A stretch of DNA of 64,000 nucleotides from Phoronis australis (Eukaryota > Phoronida > Phoronidae): NCBI GenBank assembly GCA_002633005.1, contig NMRA01000003.1, forward strand, positions 2,388,124 through 2,452,123, in the 5' to 3' direction. Position 1 is the first letter of the stretch, and every line of letters begins with the position of its first letter. The notes under the pieces are model-generated. The model was not told the origin of the DNA and did not search any database. It worked only from the letters and a program-made list of their open reading frames with translations. Positions 1-10,638 of this stretch are shown here, piece after piece. The position numbers and the translations under genes were made by a program.

Positions 1-44
1 ACCAATAATTTGTCTAAGTTGAGACCGAAGACAAAAATTCAAGA

Positions 45-675
45 AAGGCCGTTTCATGAACATTTTGTCAGTTTCTGTTCTTCAGTCTTAACTTGGACAG
101 AAATTAAGTCAGGTTTTGACATAGGTCAGCGTACAAACTACAGTTTTGCCTGCTGTTGCGGGCTCACAAAACAAAGCGAGGTGGTGTGTGAAATACGGTT
201 TCAGAGCAAACTTGGCCTTGAAACTCTAAATGAGAATTTAGTTGCAGCAGACTTGGATGCAATTGGGAGCTCTCTTATGTGAGAAGACCCTGGTATGGCT
301 CGCTGGAAGGTATTTCATACATGCAGATAAGTGACCCTACATTGTCTCTACAAGTCTACGCAAGTTTCCCAGTTTCCGAATCAAAAGCAGACAATTTTCG
401 TTAGGGACAGATTGTGAAAAATATGAACGAAATTTGTTTCCCAACAGTTTACTATCATGCTAGTCGTAAGTTTTGGTCATTTAGTCTAAAAGTCCAATCT
501 TAAGTCTAATCCGTAGAAGGTTAGAATTCTGTCCTTGCCATAGACTTATTTGGGTCTTATTTGGGTCTTATTTTGGTCTTAAGAAATTTCATGAAATGAG
601 GCTAAGACATTTTGGTCTTAACTTAGCCCGATTTCAGTCCTAGTTAAAACAGAAAATGTTTCACGAAACTTGCCT
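45..675. mobile_element. Inverted-repeat (MITE-like) element, non-coding
   Basis: The two ends are imperfect inverted repeats. Left, around 45-117, reads AGGCCGTTTCATGAACATTT followed later by TTAACTTGGACAGAAAT. The reverse complement of 601-675 reads AGGCAAGTTTCGTGAAACAT followed by TTAACTAGGACTGAAAT. The interior is rich in GTCTTA/TCTTAAG motifs, including a short triple repeat of GGGTCTTATTT near 540-580. No transposase is visible and I could not define a target-site duplication. I infer an old non-autonomous DNA element. The 90-codon frame over its left end is read as chance. Confidence 0.45.
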
Positions 676-1910
676 CAGGATGATTATGATAACTACCATA
701 TAGAAACATAATAATTGTAATTCCTAACATTTGTACCTTACCTGTGTAAATATGTCCCTTCACTGTTGAACTCTTGAACTACGGTAATGAATTCTTTTCA
801 TAGACTTTGACCTGAATGTCCTGTCATATCATTAAGATAAGAAACTTGTGGTGTAATGCCCAGGTATATGGACATCGGAAAGTGGTCAATTTTTTTGAAA
901 AAGAAATCTTTTATAAGTTCAATGCTATGTAAAAAAATAACCACTTCTTAAAATAAAGTTCAATTTTTTGTCAATTCAATCCTATTTGATAAATTCAATA
1001 TTGTTTAGAAGATTCAGTACTTTTTTAACAATCGTATGTCATTTTAAAAATTCAGTGCTACAGCATGAATTCAATGCGAAGTGGACAAAATTGATCCTAT
1101 TTTGCAGATTCAATCAACATTCGGAAATTTAGAGTGTTGCGGAAATTTGATCCTGTCGTCCATAAATGGAATTTGCCCTGACAATTGCAAATCTAGCATG
1201 TTTTGAAATTCCCGTGGATTGTTCATGTGTTTTGTGCTATCCACAGATAGACGATGTGAGTCTAAGTATTTTATTATGTTCATGGTTCCAGTAGCTATAA
1301 GGCTCGTTCCTACTAACTTAAGTTCAGTATGAGCGAAGCCTTGATGTAAATCGTGAGGTTAGTTTTTTGTTGTTTTTTAAAGGAAACGTGCTTTAGCCAA
1401 GGGCTCATATACAGCATCAAAGTATTCTCAAGGTAGTGCTGACGTGGCAGGTTTTTTGTCCGGTGTGTGTTAACGTTTTTTAATGTGACAAGTTGAGAAC
1501 ATTTAAATGTGGTCATTGACGTAAAACTTATTTTTAATTCCAATGGTGATTACTTGAGCAAAATACAAAACACATGCGCACTTCATGACATCGATTAAGG
1601 TCATTTTTGCCCGGGAGCACAAAACTTGAAGTGTTTTTATTTTATTCCGGAAATGTGGCCAAAGGATTTAGAGATATTTTTTTGCATTTTACTACGATGT
1701 AATTGCTTACCTGGTCTGGCCATGTCAGGGGATCGTGCCAGATACGGCGATCGTCTTGTGTTTTTAACTGGGAGTTCTATGAACTGATTATCTTAATTTT
1801 GTTAAATACTGTAGGAATGGCGGAGAAAATGATAATGTAAAGAGTGACAGATTATGGTTCAAAAGTGAACATAAAAATATCAAGGAAATTGTGAAAAAAT
1901 AATTTCATAT
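676..1910. other. No gene seen
   Basis: AT-rich sequence without a convincing exon. The stretch 880-1080 holds several degenerate TTCAATnnTnTTTT-type motifs but no clear unit length. Confidence 0.5.
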
Positions 1911-1916
1911 ATTATT

Positions 1917-2980
1917 ATGCGCCCACATATTTATATGTGGACGCATTATGCCGTCATCTCCGTCCGTCCGTCCGGCGTCCGCTGCTCTATCTCCAAAACC
2001 CTTTGACATACGTTCATGAAATTTGGCACATATGTTCCATTCATGAATGGGACGGCATGTGCGAACTTTCGGACAAATTCGACTACCGGTGTGCCCCCTA
2101 AAGGCAATTTTAGTTTTTTACGCTTACCTTTGTATCTTCAAAAGTCCTGAACGGATTTTCATGAAATTTGGTATGTAGGCACCTATTAGTGAGATGACGC
2201 TATCCTGCGGTTTGCAGATGGATTCGACATAGTTTGCGCCACCTAGTGGCCATGTTTAGTGTTTTCGAGTCTGTTTTTATGCGTCCACCCCTCTATCAAT
2301 CAAACCGCTCAAAGGATGATTGTGAAAATTGCCGTGTATGTGCTTACTATAAGGAAGACAGCTGACAACGATTTTCAGACGATTTGGACTACTGTGGCGC
2401 CTCCTAGTGGCAGTTTTGTTTTTTTGCGCCCATGGCTGTATCTCCCAAACCGTTTGCAGGATCTTTACTAAATTTAGCAAGTGTATTTATGTGATGTTGA
2501 CAACGGACGATGACGACTTTAGGATGATTCTGACTACCGGTATGCCTCTAGTGGCAATTTTAGTATTTGCCTCTAGTGGCAATTTTAGTATTTTACATTG
2601 ACCTCTGTATTTTCATAGGTCTTCAGGTGTATACTTTGTGTTACTTCGTGACTATGAAGGAAAAGTTCCAAGTAGAAATTTGTTTCTGGCATTCTAATGC
2701 TGTGCTAATCTCGTATGTTGGTAAATTTGTTTTTAATTCTATGTTTCTGTGGTGCTTTAAGCAACTGGTGTATAGGATGTGCTTGTATTAGGAAGATTAC
2801 TCACATTTTGCCCCTAGCCTATTGAGGAGACAATGACCATGCCTTTCCATTTTGCTAAGTACAACATACTACATATATGCCCTCTACTGGCCACTTTATG
2901 GTACCAATAAACAACCCTAGAAGGATACCGTATGCGGTGCAATTGTGGGCGCATTTCAACGCTCTGCGTTGCTCTTGTGT
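1917..2980 (+). mobile_element. Family P repeat, copy 1
   Basis: The left end is a 30-nt near-palindrome at 1917-1946 (ATGCGCCCACATAT, TT, ATATGTGGACGCAT), followed by a CGTCCGTCCG run. The right end carries GTGGGCGCAT at 2945-2954, the exact inverse of the first ten bases, so the element has short terminal inverted repeats. The shared sequence continues to about 2980. The interior is a series of diverged modules of roughly 110-160 bp. Each pairs a 'TTCATGAAATTTGGCA'-like segment with a '(G/T)CGCCNCCTAGTGGC'-like segment. The same end reappears at 14573 and 63939. No protein is encoded; short frames inside have no conserved pattern. The superfamily is not identified. Confidence 0.7.
2091..2895 (-). 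promoter_or_regulatory. Array of CTCF-core-like motifs in family P copy 1
   Basis: Motifs begin at 2091 (GTGCCCCCTAAAGGCAAT), 2235 (TGCGCCACCTAGTGGCCA), 2395 (TGGCGCCTCCTAGTGGCAG), 2541 (TATGCCTCTAGTGGCAAT) and 2877 (ATGCCCTCTACTGGCCACT). The reverse complement of the 2235 site contains CCACTAGGTGGC, which fits the commonly described CTCF core CCASYAGRKGGC at all twelve positions. Spacing of the first four is 144, 160 and 146 bp. Binding is inferred only; nothing here shows occupancy. Confidence 0.45.
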
Positions 2981-3439
2981 AAATATTGCTATTGTGCAGC
3001 ATGTCTAATTTCAGCTCTGCGCAGGAGATTTCAGTATAATTCTGATTCTCCTATTAATGGCCTATTATATCATGTTAAAAGTCCGGTTACCCCATGTCAA
3101 TGTGTTTTACTTTTGACTTTCTTTGCATTAGGCTGTTAATTATACTTATCATTTTTAGTCGTTCAGTAATAGAGTGTCATTAGTGCAACTATGAGTTTCA
3201 TTAGTGTAACTATATCTCTTAATACCATTGGTTGGTTAGAGGGTCTATATCAACCCATGGAGGTTGATGGGATTTTCCAGGTGGTCGATAAAAACCGAGT
3301 ACTCAAACCTGCTGCAAATGCGCCGAAAGCGTTCTTTACAGTAGAAATGCATTTTCACTGTCTTAAGGTTATGTTGAACTGTAGAACAATGACTGGTGGG
3401 AATCATGTTAAACTCTGGTGCTGTGATTTATACACTGTT

Positions 3440-3720
3440 CTCTATAATGCTGTTAGGAATTCTTTTTAAAATGGTAGACTTTTGCATGAGGGATTATCAA
3501 AAAATAGGACTTGTATGATTTTTATAAAAAAAGTGATAAAAGTTGCGTAAAATGAAATCCAAATGATAATTTAGAAAACCGTAATGGCGTTTTTGAGAAT
3601 TTATCTTGATCATTTATATCTTACGAAATTGCTGTTATCGATCCTCTTGTTTTGCTATGAATGTACCTTTCTGTTTTAATAAATTTTATCAAAAAAGCAT
3701 TATCATATGACCTAATTGAT
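3440..3720 (+). repeat. Dispersed repeat, copy 1 (partner at 12530-12810)
   Basis: The segment shares many blocks in the same order with 12530-12810: GCATGAGGGAT(T/C)ATCAAAAA, then TAGGAC, then GCRTAAAATGAAA, TTTAGAAAAC, and TGGTTTTGCTAT-like text with a TAAATTTTAT run. It looks like an old interspersed repeat of unknown class. No coding potential is seen. Confidence 0.5.
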
Positions 3721-3734
3721 ATGATCACAAGGGC

Positions 3735-3870
3735 ATAGATTTTCTTTGGGTCTGACTGCTGTGGTGCCCCCTAGTGGCAATTTTTCCCAGTACCTCAATA
3801 TTTACCAAGTTCCTTGATGGATGTTATGGTGACAATTTAGGTTTTCCTTGCCTATGGCTCTTTATCAGGT
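3735..3870 (+). repeat. Family P fragment with CTCF-like motif
   Basis: A single decayed module of family P. It contains TGGTGCCCCCTAGTGGCAAT at 3762-3781, whose reverse complement holds CCACTAGGGGGC, again an exact fit to CCASYAGRKGGC. The flanks are too diverged to set boundaries precisely. Confidence 0.5.
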
Positions 3871-4569
3871 CCCGCGATGCCTTGATTTAGGGCTGAATAT
3901 CAGTCCCATTCCTCTGTGAAGTGTATTTAAAAATTGTGTGAAATTACCTCCAGGTCATAAAGATGTATTTGCTTGCTCCTAACTATACTAATGTATAGCA
4001 GGAAGTAAACTACAATGCCATTTTAACATAATGTACGCTAAACAAATTGTAGTTGTATTCATTGAGAACTTGTAAATGTGAAAGCAGTAACTTCTGCTAA
4101 TAGGTGACCTTTGCACTCATGACGTACCTCGCAGGCTGACATAGCCCGCATCATGTAGATTCCCCAACACCACTGTGTCACGATACTCAGTGGACACGGT
4201 TCAGTGATTTGCGGCAGATCATCTTCGCCACAAAACTCATTTTTAAAAACATTTGGCAATTTTCAACCTTCTTGGTATTCATGTCATCGCTGTGTGTTTT
4301 TCTAACTAATTTGGCCAAGCAATCACAGAGATAAGGAATTAGCTTTCAAGTTTCCCTTTAATATTCCGTTCCAATTCCTATCAAGGTTAGTATCACTTCT
4401 TCAAAGCATTAGTTTTGGTTGGCTACTAGACGCAATTGCATATACAATGTGTTGTATCGACCCAGGGGGTAGTGTAGTTGGTGTTTGGTACTGTGACAAA
4501 ATTCCTTTCAGCCAAAAAATTCCTCTCTCGGAAGACATAAGCACCTTACCCCTTAGGTGAGCAAGGGCC
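3871..4569. other. No gene seen
   Basis: Unique-looking AT-rich sequence with no exon, RNA or repeat I can support. Confidence 0.45.
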
Positions 4570-4760
4570 CTGATGATAGATATTCATGAAATTTGGCAAA
4601 TAAGTTTCTATCGAGGACCGTCAACACTTGCCTCGTTTCTGATAGATTTTAGTTATGCTGCACTGCACATTGGCCTTTTTACTTCTGTATTATTTGATAC
4701 TAATGAACACTCCCAGAAGATACTGTTTGAGGGTGCAGTCCTGGGTGTATTTTAATCCTT
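4570..4760 (+). repeat. Family P fragment (right-end part)
   Basis: It contains ATTCATGAAATTTGGCAAAT, then a segment (about 4695-4750) resembling the right end of family P: GATACTAATGAACACTCCCA, then AGATACTGTTTGAGG and a TGCAGTCCTGGG region. This is comparable to the tails at 2898-2950 and 45330-45400. Strongly decayed. Confidence 0.4.
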
Positions 4761-5340
4761 AGTTCTTTTGTTTATCAGATTGGGAGTGACAATAACAATC
4801 AACAGACAATCGTGTGCAAATCGTGTACAAATTGGCATGACAGTCAACTGCAGATCATCGGGTGAGCGACTGCCGATATCAACCTACATTGTTTGATATT
4901 ATGATCCACTGCCATTGAAATTCAATAGGGTATTAGAAAAATGTATTTGCTCGATGATGCACTGATTACTAGTTTTTTATGAGGTTGCCCTGTTGATTCT
5001 CCCAATGATCTAGCGACACCTGTTTGGCGTCGTATGTATTCCCTCTACCTTGACCGTTGATAGCGGTGTTGATGATGTATGACAGAGTTCCCAGGGGGAC
5101 TGTGATGAAACTATGTTAGCTGATCGCTGGCCTATAACTTAGTGCAAGTATGGTTGCTTTAGCCTGTCTGTTTTCTTACATCAGAGCACTAAAACTTGTG
5201 TGCTAAGTTGTTCACCTCCAACAAATTGGTTGCTCATATTAGTGCAGTCAGTGACTGGTCTCATGAGCCAATTAAAAATTCCAGCGCAATAAAAACCACC
5301 AGTAATGAGCAAATATTGGTTTTTAAGACGACTTGAAATA
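4761..5340. other. No gene seen
   Basis: No exon or repeat that I can support. Confidence 0.45.
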
Positions 5341-5500
5341 ACGTGCTTTCCCATTAGAGGCGAAACTTCGCTTTTACCAAAATTTCGGTAAGTTTACTCA
5401 CTTCGAAAGTGGCAAACTCCAACAACCGACGAAATTACTGCAGTCTCAATTATTCTCGTGAACATATCCTCAAGACTTGAAAGAAAGTCTTGGTGATGAG
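5341..5500 (+). repeat. Dispersed ACTTCGCTTTT repeat, copy 1
   Basis: The text CTTTCCCATTAGAGGCGAAA, ACTTCGCTTTTACCAAAA and TTTCGGTAAGT matches 24448-24620 in order (CTTTCCTATCGGAAGCAAAA, ACTTCGCTTTTGCAAAAG, TTTGGTAAGT). I infer a shared mobile element. The ends are not resolved. Confidence 0.35.
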
Positions 5501-5637
5501 TTCGTAAAGTTCTGTAAATTGCTAAAAATGGAGCTAGGTAGTCATAATGGCAGCCAAAACATTCAAGGTCCAATAAAGATACAATGTATCAGTTTATAAA
5601 GTCTGGAGCCATGTTTTCCAAAAGTTGAAATTGTTTT

Positions 5638-6122
5638 AAGGGCTTTTCATACTAACGTCGACGCGTCAGATGGTTTGGGGAGTTGCGATCAGTATTAACG
5701 CTTAACTCCGGTCCTGGATCGTAGTTAACATCTCCAGTTAACATCGCAGTTAACAGGTGGATTTAATAGCATAGCGTCGACGCTGCAGTGCAGTATGAAC
5801 GGTTAACTTCGGTCCAGTCGAAGTTATCGCCAGGTGCCACTGTTATTGTCAACAGTTACAGGATAGTGCCGTCACTAATAGCTGCTTATATTTTGCTCTA
5901 ATAATAACCAGTCGATTTAAAAATAAGTTTTATGTCATTTAGCACATGTAAATGTTTCCAAATTGTCACATTGATTGCGATAACTTCGATGACGACAGCG
6001 GCACCAACCGCTTATTTCGATGTTCATTAGCTACCGAAGCCAGTTTGAACGGTCCAGTTAACTTCGCTGTTTACGTCGATGCTCCGCTCAGACCAGAGTT
6101 AAGTCAATATGAAAGGGCCTTT
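5638..6122. mobile_element. MITE with AAGGGCTTTTCATA-type termini
   Basis: The left end AAGGGCTTTTCATACTAAC (about 5638-5656) is inversely repeated by ATATGAAAGGGCCTTT at the right end, ending about 6122. The interior has several GTTAAC hexamers (near 5723, 5737, 5749, 5801 and 6056) and paired CGTCGACG/CGTCGATG segments just inside each end. It is too short to encode a transposase. The termini loosely resemble hAT/P-type short TIRs, but no clean 8-bp duplication is visible, so the superfamily is unassigned. Confidence 0.5.
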
Positions 6123-9100
6123 AGTGCTTAAAACCACCAATACCATATCAAAAATACCAAAAAACCCTACCTGTCGATCAACTGTCAAATTAGAGCACCC
6201 GAAATTAGCTGATCTCCATTTTGAGCATTTATTGGTCGATACATATTGCATAGAATCGGGACGACCAATCACTGCCATTGGTCATCCTTTCATCCTGTTT
6301 GCTGTGAAAAGTCATCAGATCAATCATTGCCGTGCCTGTTTTTTCATAACTGATAGTATAATAAAGAAGAGAATAGATGTGACCGTTGTAATATGCAGTG
6401 TTATGAAGGTTTAATGATGCAGACCACGTAGTCATTTGTCATAACAAGTTAATTGGCAAGAATCTACCTGCCTCTCTTGATTACTAATTGCTACTGTGAA
6501 TGCTCATTTTCAAGACTAGACTGATGAAAAATAATCTTAGTATCATCACGCGTCAGACAAGGTTGAACAGCCTCGCACTGATGAGTTTTGAACACGAACT
6601 GTTACATAAACGTTGACGTTTCATCTATAATTGACCATTTCGTCAATGCGAAGTGCAGAAAATGGCATTGTAAGCTGACCAAATGCAAGGACCACCTTGG
6701 ACATTAAACTGCCAGGTGAGCTGTCTGCCTTAAGTGCCGAACAGCAGCTGAGGTGACAGGTCACATCAAGGCTTCAAGGACAGAATGAACCAGTTCATGC
6801 AACTATATACTAGTTTATTCAATCATTGTCACATTTTCACACCTTGGCATGAGCAGTCGTCTCGGCTATGGTTCATTTAAAACTGACTGCTCAGCCAGTC
6901 GCTTCAGTATCTTGTCGCTTGCAGCGGCCCTAGGTGTGTTTTAAAACTTTGTCAAGTGGGTGTAGAAGTGGTCTCAATTGATTTCCTTCTTAAAAGTGAA
7001 AATTACACGTATTTTGCTTTTGCTTTGAGATAATCGTTTTATGAACATTTGAGGAGGCCCCCCCCTGCCGGCAATTGCGTAATCTGACCCTGATGATTAC
7101 TCGCACAGAGGCGATAGGTAGAAAAATGCCGATATGTCGTCAAAGCTGTAAAGGGAGATGCAGATTTGGAAAACATCAAACATTCACTGCGATCACTGGC
7201 CAGGATACTACTGAACACTGAATCTGGCTATTTCCATTATAATGTCATTGATGTGATCGAAGTCGGGCCAATAAGTGGTTAAATGGTGGGAGGCATTCTC
7301 GGCAAATTGCAAGTACTTCACTCGTTGCAAATCTGTTTTTATATTTGATTGCAAAGAGGTTGCAGAGCATATTTTGCATATGCGTGCTTTAATGGCAGGA
7401 TTAATTTTACTGCAAGACTTATGATTAGCACTTGGAAATTCAACTTGTGCGGACGTAATTTTTGGTTATCGAGAGCAATCGAACAGACGTAAATGTCAAG
7501 CTCTATAATGTTGTATTCCTATAAGAGAAACTCCAGTCTATCGAAACTTCATTGCAGCTTCCCTTAACTTTGAATTCCTAGTAACTCCCCTCTGCCAGAG
7601 ATTTTGGAGTTACGGCTTAGTTCTAGGGATTAAACACCAGATGGAATAGTTAATTTGTACTGAATTAAGTACACGTTTCGCATGTCATGACCTCTAACAA
7701 TTACTCTAATTAGAATGGAGTTAAATTTTTCCATTGTAGGAGAGTAGTACAACTCCGAAGTTTAATCCACCAATTTTGAAAGCTTTAATTCTTGTTTAAG
7801 TCTGGGAGTTGCCATTTTCCAGACTGCAACACCTCAATGGAGTTGCGGCATTGATGCGAAAGCGACATAAGTGTCTCCCTCCCTTGGGTCCTTGAAACAA
7901 CTACATTAAACACTCACTAAGCATATCTCTTGAATGCACTAATTGAAAAGTAGACTGGTGTCATTATTTCGTAAGTGATTAAGCGGTGGAAAATATGTCG
8001 AGCATGAATGAAAACCACCCATTTCTGCGTAGTCGATAGGGAAGACATTCTTACTTTATTTTTTGCCCCAGCTATATTTATAGTACCGTTGTTGTCATTT
8101 TAACATGCTACCTATCATCAACAAATTTGAAATTAAATTAATTATGTTTTAATCGTGAGACATTAACACTTAGCCTGATTGATTTTCCTGGTTTAATCAT
8201 GAAATTACGTTTACAACACCTGATTCTAAAATTGTTATGTTCTGAAGCAGACTTGCTCTGTTCAGCATAATGGTTTCAATTTATCTGGCCATTCTCAGCG
8301 AGATGCTCCCTTATTCACCTTGACATGTTTAAATCATGACCTTTTTGTTTTTATATTGGACTATTCCTCTCATGTTTATCAGTTGTCTTTTGACAGGACA
8401 GTCATAAATGATAGGATTTTGTGAACTTTGCTCAATTCCAGTAATGTATAACACAAGCACTTGTCCCATGTCATGAAGCTAGCCCCTGAACTTTAGCTGA
8501 CTATCCATGTGACTCTTCTTTGACCCTCCATGGCAATTTTATTCCTAATTTCATGTGGCCACCAGGAGTAATGACGACTGTATTTCCTGTCGCGTCACTT
8601 TTTAATTGTCTTTCACCTGCATTGTTCTGTTTGCTGTTTTTTTGCGAACATCTTGTGCCAACCTGGGCTCAGATGTTACATAGAAAGCCTGGTGCAATTA
8701 ACTGTTAAGTGATTCCAGCGGCTTGTGTAGCTTCAGGTGAATTGATTGCATTAATGGTAAGGTGTCTGGACTCATGTTTGATTTTGCGGTGATTTGCATA
8801 ACCTAATAATCTGTTTTTGGGTCTATTTTTGTTTTGTGTAAAATAATATTTGATTTCTTTTACTTGAGCTTAATAGCGACACTAAATGTATAAAGTGTAT
8901 TCTATGTCAGAAAAAGATTTAAATTGTTGAAATGTCATGATTGCTAAACCATGTACTCGCTAGGCTGAGCATCCTGACAGAGGAAAGCTGGCTATTTGGT
9001 TTTACAAGAAATCAGCAATGCCTCCAATGTATGGTCCACCCTTTTGATTTATGTTGCCGTCTCCAGAAAAAAGGAGAAAGTCGGTTTCTGTCCTCCACCA

Positions 9101-9180
9101 AATATTCAGACTAATGGATCGAGGAACACTATTAATTTGTGGCAAAATTGAAAAAGGCACAGGCCTTAATTATTAAAATC
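6123..9180. other. No gene seen (3 kb)
   Basis: The 101-codon frame at 6109-6414 straddles the end of the MITE and shows no recognisable domain. A segment at about 7520-7860 repeats GGAGTT/AACTCC motifs in both orientations and may be a decayed inverted-repeat element, but no unit can be set. Confidence 0.45.
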
Positions 9181-9193
9181 ATTGAATTAGCAT

Positions 9194-9419
9194 GAAAAAA
9201 GTAGGAATCGCAGGCGGTCTAGCATGTTGTACAAGACGCATGTAGGTCACTGATGTGGGCCCAATGGCACTGATCATCGGGAACCATTTTATATAGTAAA
9301 ACCGAGCTGAAGAGCTAGAGAACTGACTCAAGGGTCTAGCAGTGTGCCCCAATGGGACTTGAACCCCCGAGCTTGAGTGAAGGAAGCGGACCACCGGGCC
9401 ACACTGCATCTTCCAAAAT
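9194..9419 (-). mobile_element. tRNA-derived SINE, copy 1 (full length, 226 bp)
   Basis: Read on the minus strand, the 5' head (9419 towards 9340) holds an A-box-like TGGCCCGGTGG and a B-box-like GGTTCAAGTCC. A non-tRNA body follows that is shared with the copies at 25195-25420 and 45643-45820. The element is flanked by ATTGAATT(A/T)GCAT at 9181-9193 and 9420-9432, a 13-bp target-site duplication with one mismatch. The tail on the plus strand ends in an A-rich CATGAAAAAAG. This structure indicates retrotransposition primed by a LINE enzyme. It is not a functional tRNA: the acceptor arms do not pair properly. Confidence 0.85.
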
Positions 9420-9432
9420 ATTGAATTTGCAT

Positions 9433-10636
9433 ATCACTTTCGACCTTGTCTTCACTGTTCCTCCATTTGTAAACAAGGATTATCTCATTCCGATTTTGTG
9501 TGATATCATTGAATAGTAACTGAAGCCAGCTCTAAATTGCCATTAGTAATGAATGAAATCATTGAGATTCTTCCCAATTCTGATTGGATGAAATGTGTGC
9601 TGTCATGAACTGCTGTATATTTATTTTCACTACTGGATCACTCTAAAGGACCTGGGTTGTTTGGAATGACATCTACCCAATGTACTTGCTATGTACTGGG
9701 ATTCTTTATAGGTGGTTTTTCAAAAACTTCAAATCGATCTGCTAATGACAGTTGTCATAAGCTAAGGTAATTAATTTATAAATAATCCTTTGAAAACCTC
9801 GTGAATGGATATTTTTGCAAACTACTTTTGTTCTCAATTGCTTATTTGCAGTTTAAACATAGTGGTTTTACTAGTGTTGGCCTATGTATCAGCCACTGCT
9901 TAGTGTTGCGAGGTTTGTACAAAGTTGTGAATGGAGCACCAATGCGTGCCCATAACATTGAAATCTTAGATTTAAGTTCTGTCTGGTCACGCAGCCATAG
10001 GTCTAAAAACCTCATCATTTTGCCTCCTTTCAAAAACTAACTCATTCAAATACAAAGCAGTGCTAGTGTTTCTCTAGAGATGTTGGGGACAGTATAATAT
10101 ACTACTAAAATTACGATTGGTGCAATCAATGAAATCGGTACATGACGGAATTACTTCCTTTTGTTAAATCCGACGAGCAGGACTAGGCTATCACCTGTCA
10201 GTCTCTCTTCAGGTCGACCTGAAGCGGAAATGGGATACTTTCCATTAACTTGACGTACCCCAGTGTGAACTGTTACCTTAAAAACATGCCTGGTTTTCAT
10301 AATCCTGTTCAGATGGAAACTAGTTTGATGCATTTCTTAGAAATACTTGTCCCTGGTAAAAGAACGCTACTGTAAACTCTCGCACCAATTTCAGACAAAG
10401 GCGTTTGCCAAAATTGATATTTTTTCATTTCTTAAAAGTTTCTAGCATGTTGGAAAAGCCCTCAAAATCTCTAAACATTGTCTAATGGTAGGCATGGTAT
10501 AGAAATAGAACAAAATATGAAGTCCGTCATGTTAACGCTCTACATTGGTAATTAATAGAGAAAGTCACAAAAACTACTGATTTGTGCAGGATGCGCTCAT
10601 GGCATAAGTTTGAATCGTTAAGAGAACTTTTTTTAG
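9433..10636. other. No gene seen
   Basis: The overlapping frames at 9801-10040 on both strands carry no family signature. Nothing else is supported. Confidence 0.45.
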
Positions 10637-10638
10637 TA

